Of a DNA stretch of 64,000 bases, positions 21,801-33,715 are shown in pieces (positions within the stretch are counted from its first letter, which is position 1; the number at the start of each line of letters is the position of its first letter). The stretch comes from Eonycteris spelaea (Eukaryota > Chordata > Mammalia > Chiroptera > Pteropodidae): NCBI GenBank assembly GCA_003508835.1, contig PUFA01000003.1, forward strand, positions 20,903,501-20,967,500, written 5' to 3'. The notes under the pieces were generated by a model. That model saw nothing but the letters and a program-made list of their open reading frames with translations, was not told where the DNA came from and did not search any database. A program made the position numbers and the translations under genes.

Positions 21801-24485
21801 TCCCTCTTTCAGGGTAAGGGCCTAAGGGGAGTCAAAGGAGGGGCCAGTGAGTGTCCTATCCAGCTGCGGGGGTGGTTTCCTGAGCCGCGTGGCTTCTGGG
21901 CCTTCCCTGCGGAACCCGGGAATGCTCCTCCTTTGGGGCAGGGCCCTCCCACGTCCAACTGGCCGGGCTTCCAGTGTGAGCCTGGTTGGTTTTACATCAG
22001 GAGCCTTAAACGCTGAACTTCAGTTCTTTGAGCGTTTCAAGGAAATGAAATCTTTTCCTCCAAGACGCTCTTGCCTAGGTGCACACAGTAGTTATCTTTC
22101 CTAGGGGTTTATTTTTAAATAGCTTATTCCTCCATCTTAGACTATCTCACGCCCCCCCCCCGCCCCCACGCCCACGCCGGGAGTAGGTTATAGCAGGTAA
22201 TCTCCCAGGTTAGTGTTCACCACTAGCATTGTCCTATAGAGATATGATGCGACCGACAGTGTCATTTTAAGGCTTCTAGTGACCTCATTTAAAAAAAGAA
22301 ACAGTTTTAAGTAGTGCAATAATTCAAAATATTTTAACATAAAATCTATAAAATTATTGATGTCTTACAGTTTTTTCATGCTGTCTTTGAAAATTGTATT
22401 TTACACTTGCACTCACACAGCATATCCAATTCGGTTCGCTTCACATTAGCCATGTATCAGCTAGCAGCTTTGAGACCTTGATTTTTGAGTCGTAGCTTGG
22501 GATTCTTTCTACACAGGATTTATCGTATCTTACTGTTTCACACTTGTTTCTTATGCGTGAACTTTAATTGAACACCAATTTCTAAATTGTCTAGGATGTT
22601 GCAAAGCCAAGAGAAGGCTGAAGTATGTCTTTTGTTTTTTTGTGCCTTTGGGCCATATGCCCAATTCTACAACTTGTCCTACTCCAATCAAATGCCTAGA
22701 GAATTTTAATGAACACTAAAACCTTTCTTGTTACTAGGATTCCCTCCTATAGTCCTGTATGTTGCTTCTTTAACAACTCATAGCAGTAGCCTATGAAGCA
22801 GTGATTTCGACCTTGACTGTATATCAGAATGAAGAACTTAAAAATATATATAGAGAGAGAGCCAGGGAGAGGCAAACTTTGGATACTTGGATTTAGTAGA
22901 TCTGGAGTGGGGACCTGGACAAGTTTTTAAAAACTTGAGAACACTGACGTAGAGTTTGAGTTTGGGGTTTACAGAAGGAATCTTGCTATTAATTCTACAG
23001 AAAAGTGATCTTTTTCTCTTCTACCTTCCCAATTAGGCACAATTTTCACTGATTTACTACAGCTACACTTTTTTTGTGATATCTCCACCCAAAGGACATT
23101 TCAAGGCGTCTTATGAAGGTACTGAATCTTTTGTAATGTACCAGTGAGTAGCTTATCTAATTAGACATTTACTTATAGAATGTACAGATATGCTTGCTGT
23201 CTGATATTGCAGTTTAAACAATATTTGAAGGGTAGTCCTTCTAGCAAAACAAATTCAAGAGGGAAAGTAAATTAAAAGGTGCAGTGGCCACTCCCAGGAT
23301 ACATTCATTGGTCATTGGGAGGAAATGGGTAGTAGAATTTCAAATGAAACTCAGAAGTTCCTTTTTTCATCTCTTTTCATGAGTATTGTCATTTAATGCT
23401 CACCTCTTGGTCTTAAGTTCTCTTCGCGAGGGCCCACAGTGAAAGCTATAGTGGGGTGATCGTTTATAGACTTTTTTTTTTTTTGAAAGGGGAAGATGTA
23501 AGAAAATAGATTTATATAGAGAAGATCCATTCAGCTAAGATTTTTTAAAATGCTAAATGGCTTAATTTAGGTGTTCATAATATAAAAATTGCGTTCTGCT
23601 TCAGTCTCAAATAATAAATGAGTTCTCATAAGTTCCCATACACAAATGTATACGTTCATGCATTAATTTATATTTGATCAATATTGTGATTTATGAACAA
23701 GGCTGGAGATAATGAAGTTCATGCAGCTTCCTCTTTGGGTCTGTATTTATTGTCTTGTATTAAATCTTGTTTATGAAGTAAATTTAAGATTTGTCTTTGC
23801 TCTAAATATATGACTGGGATTCTTTCATTTAAATTCATTAAACAAACCTAATCCCTTCTACCCTCCCCCAGCCACATAACACATTAATTTGCACTTGAAT
23901 AGGGTGTCTCTTTCATTCTTATGCTGCTGTTTATGACATAAGTTGATATACTGGGGCAGAAAAGTTGCTTTAAGGATTTTAGGACAAAAAACTACAGAAT
24001 TGGCTAGATTTTTATCAAGTAATGGGCTGCCTGCTGAACTAGCTTTTTAAATTAGATTATTATGATATAAAGGTTGGAACAATTACAAACTAAACAAAGC
24101 TTAACAAATATGTTTGTCCTAGTAAGAAAACAGATAATTAAGAACAATTTTGAAGCAAAACCTTAAAGACTGCCACAAAATTGTGGTGAAAGATTCTGCT
24201 GACACCTTCACCTAAAACCCCAAACTAAACATCTGCTTTGTTTCAAGGCCAGATGAGTTTCTTTAGGATAGGACTGTCCCCAGGAATCAACAGTCCCGGC
24301 TCCAAGATAACTCTTCCTAGGGCATGACAATAAACATGCCATTCTTCTACTTGAAATTGGGGAAATGGCATGTTCTAATTGCCTAAGAATGAAGTCTCCT
24401 ACCGAGTGTTCCAGGCTTTCCACACTCTGGAATCATTCTTCCAAGTGCTCAAAATTGTTACATGAACATGCTTAAATCTCTTAAA
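21801..24485. other. Upstream flank of MEX3C: nothing recognised
   Basis: Starts at the outer edge of the CpG island and becomes AT-rich. A C-run lies at about 22151-22160. I see no gene, convincing repeat family or RNA gene here; conserved enhancers cannot be judged from one sequence. Confidence 0.5.
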
Positions 24486-24489
24486 ACAA

Positions 24490-25780
24490 ACAAAACTCTT
24501 CTTTGACGGCACATCTCCCTCCCCTCACCACTCTTTATTCTCTACTCCGAATCACCTGCTCCAATAGCTGCTGTTCTTTACCACGCATGCTCTTGCTGCC
24601 GCTTCACTGGAATTATCTTCGTCTTGCCACTGAATCCAATGAGCATTTTTTATCCTTATCAATCTTAACCTTTCCACGGCACCACTGCTCCTTAAAACAC
24701 TCTCTTTGCCTTCCCTCAGCTTTTCTTCCTACTTCCATGGCCTTGCCTTGCCTTAGTCTCCTTGCAAGCTGTGTGTCTATCACTCTTTAGGGACTTATCA
24801 AGGCTGCTTTCTGCTTACTCCATACTCTCCACCTAAAAATCTTATTCGTTCCCAAGATTTCTGCTACTTTGTTGACAATTTCCAGATTTATATTGTCATT
24901 CCTGATCTCTCCATCAAGTTCCAGACCCAGAAATCCCACTGTTTTATGGATGTCTCCACTTGGCAATTCAAATTCAACCTCAATTTAAGTTCAGCTTCCC
25001 AAACTGAAATTTCAATTCAAATCAGCTTTTTGGCTCAGTCTTGGATAGTGCCACTCTTTTCTCGGTTCCTTGGACCAAAAGCCTGATAGACGCTCTTGTG
25101 TTCTCTAACCTACATAGCCTGTAAAGACCAAATCCAGTGGGTCACATCTTCCAACTCTCAAATCTATGTATCTTTCTGCATCTTTACCACCATTACCTTA
25201 GCCTGGGCCACTATTATTCAGACCATGAACTATTATAATCATCCACAAAACACTTGCTGTCCTCCAATTCATTTTCCATTTTGCATTTGTAATGATTTCC
25301 CTGCTTGAAACCCTTTTTGTTGTCCTTAGGATAAGGCCCCAATTTCTTAACATAAAATCTGTGTCTGGGCCTTGTCTACCTCTTTAGCCTCATTTCATGT
25401 CATTCTTCCTCTTGCCCTCTTGGCCTCTGCTGTAGAAGCCTCCTAGAAGCCATTTGTATATTCTTCATACTCTTATGCCTCCAGGCCTGGAAAATGACTC
25501 TTCCCTGGCCGCACTTAGGTTAGCTAATTTCCATTTATCCCTTTGGGACTCAGTTTATGCATCACTTTCTGTGGGATGTCGTCCCTAACACTCTAGGTAA
25601 GGTTAGGTGTCCTTGTAGTAGGCTCCCATGGTACCCTACATGTCCCTAGAAACACTCTTCATACCTCGTTGTTTAATTATATCTCTTTCTCTGTTTTCAT
25701 CCTTAAAAAGCCAGTGCCTACTATGGTCCCTGGCATGTAGGAGGGGCAAGTATATACTTGCTGACTGACTAAATAGATAT
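24490..25780 (+). repeat. L2 LINE, long fragment with 3' end
   Basis: Long pyrimidine-rich L2 stretch with family phrases including 'gatgtctccacttggcaatt', 'cttgaaaccctttttgttgt', 'ccttaggataaggcccca' and the terminal 'tggtccctggcatgtagg'. No open frame remains. Confidence 0.7.
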
Positions 25781-26094
25781 TCTTCTAAATAAACTCAATT
25801 CTTCAGCTAGTCTAAGCTTTTGGCCATTTTTCAAACACAAGCTTGTAATCTCCCATCTTTGGGCCCCTGCAATTTTTTTTTTCTTTTTTTGGCTAGATTG
25901 CCCTCACCTTCTACCCCCACCCTGCCCACCTCTACCAATTTACAGTTCCAGTTTAAATTTGACTTCTTCCAACATACTTCTTTTCTAATCATACAATCAG
26001 GGCTAGTCCTTCTTTCCGAACCCCTTGGAAAATGCATGTGAAGGCAACATTTTGCATATATCTTCTGAATGCTTAATTAACTTCATAAAGTCTA

Positions 26095-26520
26095 TCTATG
26101 GCTCCCTTTGGGTTCCATAGACCTGTGATACAGACAGGCTAGATGTTCACTAACTCATTTCCTTTTCTTCCTGAGTACACAGCTAGACCGCATTTCGTGG
26201 CATTCGTTGCAATTGTGAGTAGCCATAAGACTGACTTCACCAAGTGCACACCAGTTCCAGACCCTTAAAAATCCTTACATATCGTCTTCCACATTCCTTT
26301 CCCATCTGTGGTGTAGATGAACATGATGTTAAAGATGGTAGAGCCATAAGAAGAAAAGAACCTGAATCACCACGTGGAGGAGAGGTGCCCTCCAATCAGA
26401 TATACCTATTTTAGACTTTATATGAGAGGAAAAAATGTTTCATCAAATTTGAAGTATTATATTTTTTGTGTATGTTTATTACAGCAGTTAACCCTTAACT
26501 AACATAAAATGCTTGGTTAA
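26095..26520 (+). repeat. Ancient LTR-like repeat, subfamily not assigned
   Basis: Contains 'cctgaatcaccacgtggagg', 'agaggtgccctcca' and a terminal 'gtttattacagcagttaa'. It has the same general design as the element at 14835. Non-coding and diverged. Confidence 0.5.
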
Positions 26521-26539
26521 AAATCTGTGGTTTGAAAGG

Positions 26540-26940
26540 AAACAGTAAAATGATCAGTGATTCACAGGGATTAAGGGTAAGGGAGGGATAAATAGGTATG
26601 GTACATAAGGGATTTTTAGGGCACTGAAACTGTTCTGTATATAACTATAATGGTGGATACATGTCATATTTATTTGTCAAGGCTCATAAAATATACAGTA
26701 CCAACAGTGAACCCTACTGTAAACTATAGTCTTTAGGTGATAATAATGTGTCAACATAGGCTCATAGACTATGACAAATGTACCACTCTGTTGCAGGTTG
26801 TTGGCAGTGAGTGAGGCTATGCCAGTGTGGAGTCAGGGCTTATAAGGGAGCTCTCTGTACTTTCCGCTCACTTTTGCTGTGAACCTAAAACTGATTTTGG
26901 GAAAAAAAATCTATTTAAAAAAAAAAAAACAAAAAAAACT
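26540..26940 (+). repeat. L1 3' UTR fragment with A-tail (L1MB-like)
   Basis: Sense-strand L1 3' UTR landmarks: 'ctgaaactgttctgtatata', 'taatggtggatacatgtcat', 'gtgaaccctactgtaaacta', 'aacaaa/gacaaatgtaccactctg', 'tttgctgtgaacctaaaact', then an A-rich tail ending near 26938. Confidence 0.75.
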
Positions 26941-27039
26941 GTTTTACACATTTATAATATTTAGTTTGAACTGTTTATATGATCTGATCACACATTGCCT
27001 GGGACCATCCCAGTTTGTAGCATGGACCTGATGTTATTT

Positions 27040-29400
27040 ATTTACATGAGGATCAATCCACCAAGATGATTCAGCAATCCTAAATGTGTATGCACCAAAC
27101 AACAGGGCTTCAAAATGTATGGAAAACAAATGAACAAACAAGAACAAAAAAATATGATAAAGCTTGCAGAAGAAATAGACAAATCCACAAATATAATTGG
27201 GGCCTCCAATACCCTTTTCTCAGCAATTGATAGAACTATTAGACAATCAGCAAAAATATAGAAATGAATAATACCATCAGCCAACAGGATCTAATTGATA
27301 TTTATAGATTGCAACATACAATAGCGGAATACACATTCTTTTCAAGTGGCCATAGAACATATCTTGGACTTCAAAACAAATTTAAACAAATTTAGAACTG
27401 AAATTATATACTGTATGCTCTGTGACCATAATATAATCAAACTAGAAATCAGTAATAGAAAGGAAACAAGAAAATGTCTAAATACCTGGAAATTATACAA
27501 TGCAATTCTAAATAATTTATAGGTCAATGAAGAAGTCTCAGGGGAAATAAAAAAAAACACATCAAACTGAATGAAAATAAAAATACAACATCAAAATTTG
27601 TGGGATATGGCCAAAGCAGAGCTCAGAGAGTAGATTATATCACAAAATGCTTATGTTGGAAAAGAAGAAAGGTATTAAATCAATAATTTAAGTTTCTATC
27701 TTAAAAAAAGAAAACAAAGAGCAAAATAAATCCAAAACAAGCAGAAAAAGGAACAAATAAATAGCAGAAATAAATGATAATGAACATAGGAAAACAGTAG
27801 AGAAAATCAATGCAAGAGACTGATTCTTCAAAAAGAATCACTAAAATTGATAAACCTTTAGCAAGACTGACAGACTGGCAAAGACAGAAGACACAAATTG
27901 CCAATATCAGCAATGAAACGGACTCGCACTACAGGTCCTTCAGCTATAGAAGTATAAAAGAAGAATGCTATAAACAACTTAATGTTCATAAATTTGACAG
28001 CATGGAAGAAATGGACCAATTCCTCAAAAAGTACAAACTACCAAAGTTCAAGCAATATGAAATAGACAATTTGAATAGTCCTATAACAATTGAAGAAATT
28101 GAACTCATAAAGGAAAATCTCCTGAAAAATAAACCTCCAGAGCCTTATGGTTTCACTGGAGAATTATACTAAATATTTAAATAGGAATTATGATCAATTT
28201 TATGTAATGTCTTTCAGAAAATGGAAGAGAAGGGCATACTTTGCAATCATTTCATAAGGCTAACACAGATACTAAAACGAAAGAGAATACAAAGTAAACT
28301 ACAAACCCAGATCTCTAATGAACAGAGACACAGAAATCTCACAAAATATTAAAAAATCAAATCTAGCAATATATAAAAAGAATCAATCATGCACTACCAT
28401 CAAGGGATTTTTTTTTCATATATTTAAAATTGGTTTAATATTAAAAGTGTATCAAATGGAAAACATGTTTATACAAAACCTTGGACAGGAATGTTCATTG
28501 CAGCAGTATTTATAATGCTCAAAAAGTGGAAACAACCCAAATATCTACTGCTGAATGGATAAACAAAATGTGGTATAGCCATACTATGTAATATAGTTCA
28601 GCCATAAAAAGAATGACATACTGATTGATATGTTACAACAAAGATGAACCTTGAAAACGTGCTAAGTGAAATAAATCAGTCACAAAAGGCCACATATTGT
28701 ATGACTTCATTTATATAAATATCCAGAATAGGCAAATATATAAAATCAGAAAGCAGATTAGTAGCTACCAGAGATTAGGCGGTGGGGAGGAAGCGGGTAA
28801 CTGCTGAAGGGTAAGGATTTTATTTTTGAGGTGATGAAAATATTCTGAAGTTATTGGTGATGGTTCAAACCTAGTGAATATATTAACCAAGGAATTGTAC
28901 ACTTTAAATATGTGACTTATGTTGTAAATATATTTCAGGTAAAAGCCAACAAATATACCATAATCACATTCTAAAGAAGAAAAATTATATCATCCTGTCA
29001 ATTGATACAGAAAAAGCGTAGCATATCACACAATCCAATACCCGTTTATGATAAAAACTCTCAGAAGACTAGGAAAACTCTCAGAAAATCCACAAAAAAA
29101 CCTATCACTAACATTATACTCAATGGTAAAAGACTCAATGCTTTTCCCCTAATATCGGGAACAAGGCAAAGATGTATGCTCTGACCCACTTTTAATCAGC
29201 ACAACACTGGGAGTTTTAACCAGAGCAATAAAGCAAAAAATAAATAAAAGATACACATTGGAAATGAAGTAATATTTACTTACATGAAATTATTGAATAT
29301 AAACGAAGGAGAAGACTATCTCAATGAAAAATTTCAGGTTTCAAAATAAAAGGAGAAAAATAAACAGAATTGATTCCAAAATGTAAATGGAACTATTTAA
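27040..29400 (+). mobile_element. Old L1 ORF2 fragment, interrupted by another L1
   Basis: Translates to decayed LINE-1 ORF2. An endonuclease-side block 'aatgtgtatgcaccaaacaa' (VYAPNN) opens it. A 120-residue open piece at 27810-28172 covers the linker (SMEEMDQFLKKYKLPKF, then EPYGFTGELY). After a break at 28410-28935 the reverse-transcriptase text resumes with LSIDTEKA and IILNGKRLNAFPL (28995-29190). Numerous stops make it inactive. Its right edge is vague; L1-like text fades around 29400. Confidence 0.8.
28410..28935 (+). mobile_element. L1 3'-end fragment nested in the older L1
   Basis: From about 28490 this is L1 ORF2 C-terminal and 3' UTR text ('gcagcagtatttataatgct', 'ttcagccataaaaagaatga', 'tagtagctaccagagattag', 'gtacactttaaatatgtgac'). 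ORF2 of the host element reads up to 28408 and continues after 28935. The order is impossible for one L1, so a second copy was inserted. I see no clear target-site duplication. Confidence 0.65.
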
Positions 29401-30120
29401 AAGATTCCATGTAAAGGAGTAGTTATCATAAAGTATAGTCAAGGAAAGCAATATACAGGGACCAAGAAGTTGAGAAAGGTGGAAAATTTAATTGGCTAAA
29501 TATAGACTTAAGCCGATTGAAACAGAAGGGTAAACTATGGCATATGCCACATAAAATGCATAAAACAGTATAAAAATGGATAAACTGGAAAACTGAAGAA
29601 GGAAATGAAGTACAAACTGTAGAAAACAGAAAGAGAAAAATATTGGAATGAATCTAAAATAACTACAGTTGATAGACTGCAGAAAATGTATAAGTTTAAA
29701 AAAGGAAACCTGATAATACATTGGAAGTAAACAATATGATCTGAATACATTTTAAGATTGTGCTTAATAAATAATAAAGTGTGTAAAGGAATTTGATTAA
29801 TAAATATGTAATTATATTCTTTAATTTCTGCCATTATTTTGGATGACATCAACATGACTCTTCTAATTTCTAATATCTACCTGTCTTTAAAATTTAATCA
29901 TTGTGAAATGTTGGTTTTTCTAACTTTTGAGATTCATCAGTTCAGAACTCATCATTTCTGTCACTAAGTTCTCACCCACAAAATATGTCTTCTGGAGACA
30001 GTGGGAAATATGTACCCCTTTGCACCAAACAAAGGGAATTTGCTGCTTTTCAGTTTCACAAATCACTTATCCTATTGTGCCTCAGTTTTCTTCACAGATA
30101 CATTTGTATTAACTCATTCA
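29401..30120. other. Nothing firmly recognised
   Basis: AT-rich DNA. The first part may be remnants of the L1 above. No gene. Confidence 0.4.
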
Positions 30121-30124
30121 ATAG

Positions 30125-30800
30125 ATAATTGAACTTCTACTCTGTCCCAGGTGCTGTTCTAAGTATCTGGAATATATTAGTGAACAAAAGAAAAATTTCT
30201 GTTCCAATGGAACTTGCACATTCTATAAAAGGGATACACATAAGATAAACATGTAATAAATAAATACAGTATGTTAGAAAGTAATACTATTAAAAAAAAA
30301 GAAACAAGATCGGATGAGGAGTTTATGGACTACAGAAGCCTGGGGTATGACATACTTTTAAATAGTGTGTCAGGGTAGGCTTAATGTCTGAGCAGAGATT
30401 GGAGGTTAAGGAGTTAATCAAGTGGAAATATAGGGGAAGAATGTTCCAGAGAGAGCGGTACTTGTAGAGTGAAGGTCTAAGTTGGGAGCAGATCATGCAG
30501 AGCTTTGTAGGCCATTTCAATGACTTTAGCTTTAATTTACTCTGTGTGAAATGAGATGCCATTGCAGAGTTTTAAGCCAAGAAGTGATATTTTCAAAGGT
30601 GTTGAGATTTTTTTTTTTTTTACTGTAGGAAGCATGATAGAAGTGGGGTTATAAGGAACCGTAAGATTCAGGACATACTTTTGAAGACATGACCAGCTCC
30701 AAGGTTTGGACCTGAGAACCAGAAGGATGATGATGCCACCAATAGGGAGAGCTGCAGGCAGAGCAAGTCTGGGATGTGTTTTTCTAGGGTTTTAGGATCT
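30125..30800 (+). repeat. Unassigned ancient repeat
   Basis: Contains 'gtcccaggtgctgttctaag', 'aatggaacttgcacattcta' and 'agatgccattgcagagtttt', the order of a common old mammalian repeat with related text at 9960 and 32225. Family not named. Confidence 0.4.
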
Positions 30801-32220
30801 TTGGTGGCCTCTGATGTGGCTTGAATTTAAAGGCCTCTTCCCTGATTTGGTTTTCTCACCATCCCTACTTAGCCTTCCTTTTTCACTTTTCAACCCTCTA
30901 AGTCTTAGCTTTCTGGGAGGTAGACCAGTCAGATTTTTCCAGGCACCCTATTGGCTGGTTCCTCTTATTCAGACCTTAATTGTAAATCTCTCTGCTAAAC
31001 ATTTGACTTCTAGTTGGAAAAAACAAAACAAAGCAAAATCTCCTAATACTTTCATTGTTTTTCTTAAAAATTTTTTTCATAAGATTAATTAAAAATTTTT
31101 TTCCCTTAAAATCATATTTCACAATAATTTAACTTTGAGAAGCAAATTTGATGCTCATTTTGCAATACTGGAGAGTTAATTGCTCTAAATAAAGAGAACA
31201 TGCATGGAAACATTTCTTCTTTCAGCTTTTAGCGGAATATTTGAACCTTGACTGGGAAAAACTCTTAAGGTGAGCATGAAATACACTTTCCGTATCAATC
31301 CAGTCTCTGCCCTTATTATTTTGGGTCACGTGTAGGAGCTGTTGAATTTACAGTGGATAGAATGAGTTTTAAAATATGCCAGCTGTCCAGGAGGACTATT
31401 ATTTTATTCACATCCCTGCGTAATTGTGATATGGGATCTGGTCCTGATGGTCAGGTCTGCACTAAAGTCCTTGCAAAGCAAAAGTTCCCCAAGGCTACAT
31501 TTTTTATGCTTCATTTTCAGACTGTTGGTGCCACAGGAGCAATTAAAATTTGTGAATAATGTCTGTTTCCCCCTCTGTAAATAATGTGGATGGTCTGCAG
31601 TCTGTTAATATTCATGGCAGGGGATTTAACAGGCTATTGTGTTAGTAACAATGTGGATGCAAATGGTAAACATTTATCATCTCCAAAGTTTTCAGGCAAT
31701 TTGCAAAGCAATGTCAGTTGAAACAGATGCTCTAAACTCTTCAAATAAAACAATCTTTAGATGATTTCTCCACATTCTCCAAAAACATTTTGTCTCCCAG
31801 TAACTTCTATTTATGTCAAATAACATTATAAAATCTACTAGAAAGTGAACAGTAATGGATAAAAAGTTTAATGTTCTCTGAAATTAATTTCCTGATTCTT
31901 TAGATGCTATGAATTATTATTAAGGCATATCAATAATACCTCCCGTATGTGGAAATGTATTAGTAAGTTCCCTCTGCATGTTTATTAGAAGGTAAACTAC
32001 ATATGTGCTAGTGAAAATTTCCCAGTATATTTATCTACAGTCTCCAATTTTTACAATTGGTATTATCCTCACTCATGAAAATCATAAATCCTAATGGGAA
32101 AGTTCAAAGATTTGAAAGTCTTAAAATTGAACTAATATTTTGCCAAGAGGAGAAAACTCTTTAAGAATTATAATGTCTCCTAGTACGGGTTGGAGAAGAC
32201 AGACATGGATCAATAAGTAT
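30801..32220. other. Nothing recognised
   Basis: No repeat family, open frame of note or RNA gene seen. Mostly AT-rich. Confidence 0.4.
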
Positions 32221-32224
32221 TGAC

Positions 32225-32560
32225 TAATTTCTTCTTATAAGGCTTGGACTATGCTTGTGGGAATATAAAGAAATATAAATCATGTACTTGACTACAAAAG
32301 CTCACAATCTAGTTGGTGGGATGGTCAGAAGTTAAAACATACGTGGACATAGAAGACAATAATCTAGTGCTTAAATGGATCTCAGAGGAGCATATTTTCA
32401 GCATTTTGAAAACAATATTTTTTGTGAGGTAATTAGGAAAGACTTCATGGAGGAAGTGAAGTTAGGCAGAGGTGCAGGAGAAGTGAAACTTAAAAGAGAA
32501 GCTTGCAGGCTTGGGACTAGTGGTGGTAGGATTGGGAGGTAAGTAGACAAGTTTGATTAA
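32225..32560 (+). repeat. Unassigned ancient repeat
   Basis: 'aagctcacaatctagttggt', 'aggaaagacttcatggagga' and 'gaggtgcaggagaagtgaaa' follow the same scheme as the elements at 9960 and 30125. Confidence 0.4.
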
Positions 32561-32639
32561 AGTGAGAGATAGATATATGGCAATGAGAGAAAGCAAAGTC
32601 CAGAAATATAAAAAAGACTAAAGCATTTAGACTCTACTC

Positions 32640-32830
32640 TGAGGCCCATCTACTGTTGAGAGGTTGGTTTCTTGTGTAAGGATTCAGGCCAAATAGAGAT
32701 TTAAGTCCCAGGGATTAAGTCCACACCTATAACATATGCTATTTATGATTTAACGTCTTTGAACCTCAGTTTTCTTCCTATGGCAATGGAGATTATAATC
32801 TACCAAGCAAAATTGTGAGGCTGCAATGAA
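32640..32830 (+). repeat. MIR SINE
   Basis: Sense MIR order: 'tttgaacctcagttttcttc', 'ctatggcaatggagattata', 'attgtgaggctgcaatga'. Confidence 0.6.
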
Positions 32831-33439
32831 ATTTCATTGTCACATTGGTTGTCATCCTCTTCTGTAGTAAATGGGCGGGACTGGGAGATTACAGTAAGTT
32901 TGTGAAGAGGGAAAGTGACATCATTAAGGGGAACAGATGTGGTTGCTGGGGAATGTCAGTCTTGTGCAGGAATGAATCAGGGAAGGGAGCCTGTGTGGGG
33001 TGAGGGACCAGGACGATGAGCTCATTAAACCTCAACACAACACAGGGCCTAATAACCATACCGGCTGTGGCCAAACCAGTAAAAATGAAATGAATTCAGG
33101 AGGGAAGGAATGAAGGGGTTTTGGTGAACATAAAGCCAAACATAGAAAATGAATCATAGAGAAAAATTTCAATGACTTCAGGATGAAGAAACATCAAAAC
33201 TAGTAGATGAAAGTATTAAGGAACAAACCTACTCTAGTGGAGTATTTGTTTTGTCTGCCCAGGTGCCCTAACCCACTCTTGCCTTTGATTAGCTGCCTCT
33301 TCTGTCTTTGAGGCCATGCCCATTAATCTGGCTTGGTGATATGGTCCATTAATTATTTTATGTTGAGCATATGTATATATGTATTAGGATGTGAAGTGGG
33401 ACTTTTTCTGTTGTCTTGAACTTTTGACAAAAGCCCTAA

Positions 33440-33715
33440 GCTGAGAAAATTGGTAACAAGTACGCTATAGTCATTCCCAAGAAAAGGCTTAAGATAGCAT
33501 TCCACAGAAAATAGTCACAGGATATTAAAGTACATCGAGAATACAGTCAATGATATGGTAATAACTATGTTAGTGCCAGGTGGGGACTACACTTATCGGG
33601 GGATCACTTCGTAAATTATATAAATGTCTAAGCACTATGCCGTACTCTTGAAACTAATATGAATGATGTTGAATGTCAATTGTAATTAAAAAATAAAAAT
33701 AAAAAATACCATCCC
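33440..33715 (+). mobile_element. L1 3' end, bat-type
   Basis: 'gccaggtggggactacactt', 'atcgggggatcacttcgtaa', 'ttatataaatgtctaagcac', 'gaatgtcaattgtaatta' and an A-rich tail. This 3' UTR is one I associate with laurasiatherian and especially bat L1. Only the last roughly 270 bp are present. Confidence 0.65.

Noticed and set aside
27810..28172. A 120-codon open frame as a host gene
   Set aside because: It is a decayed LINE-1 ORF2 linker segment by its peptide text and flanks.
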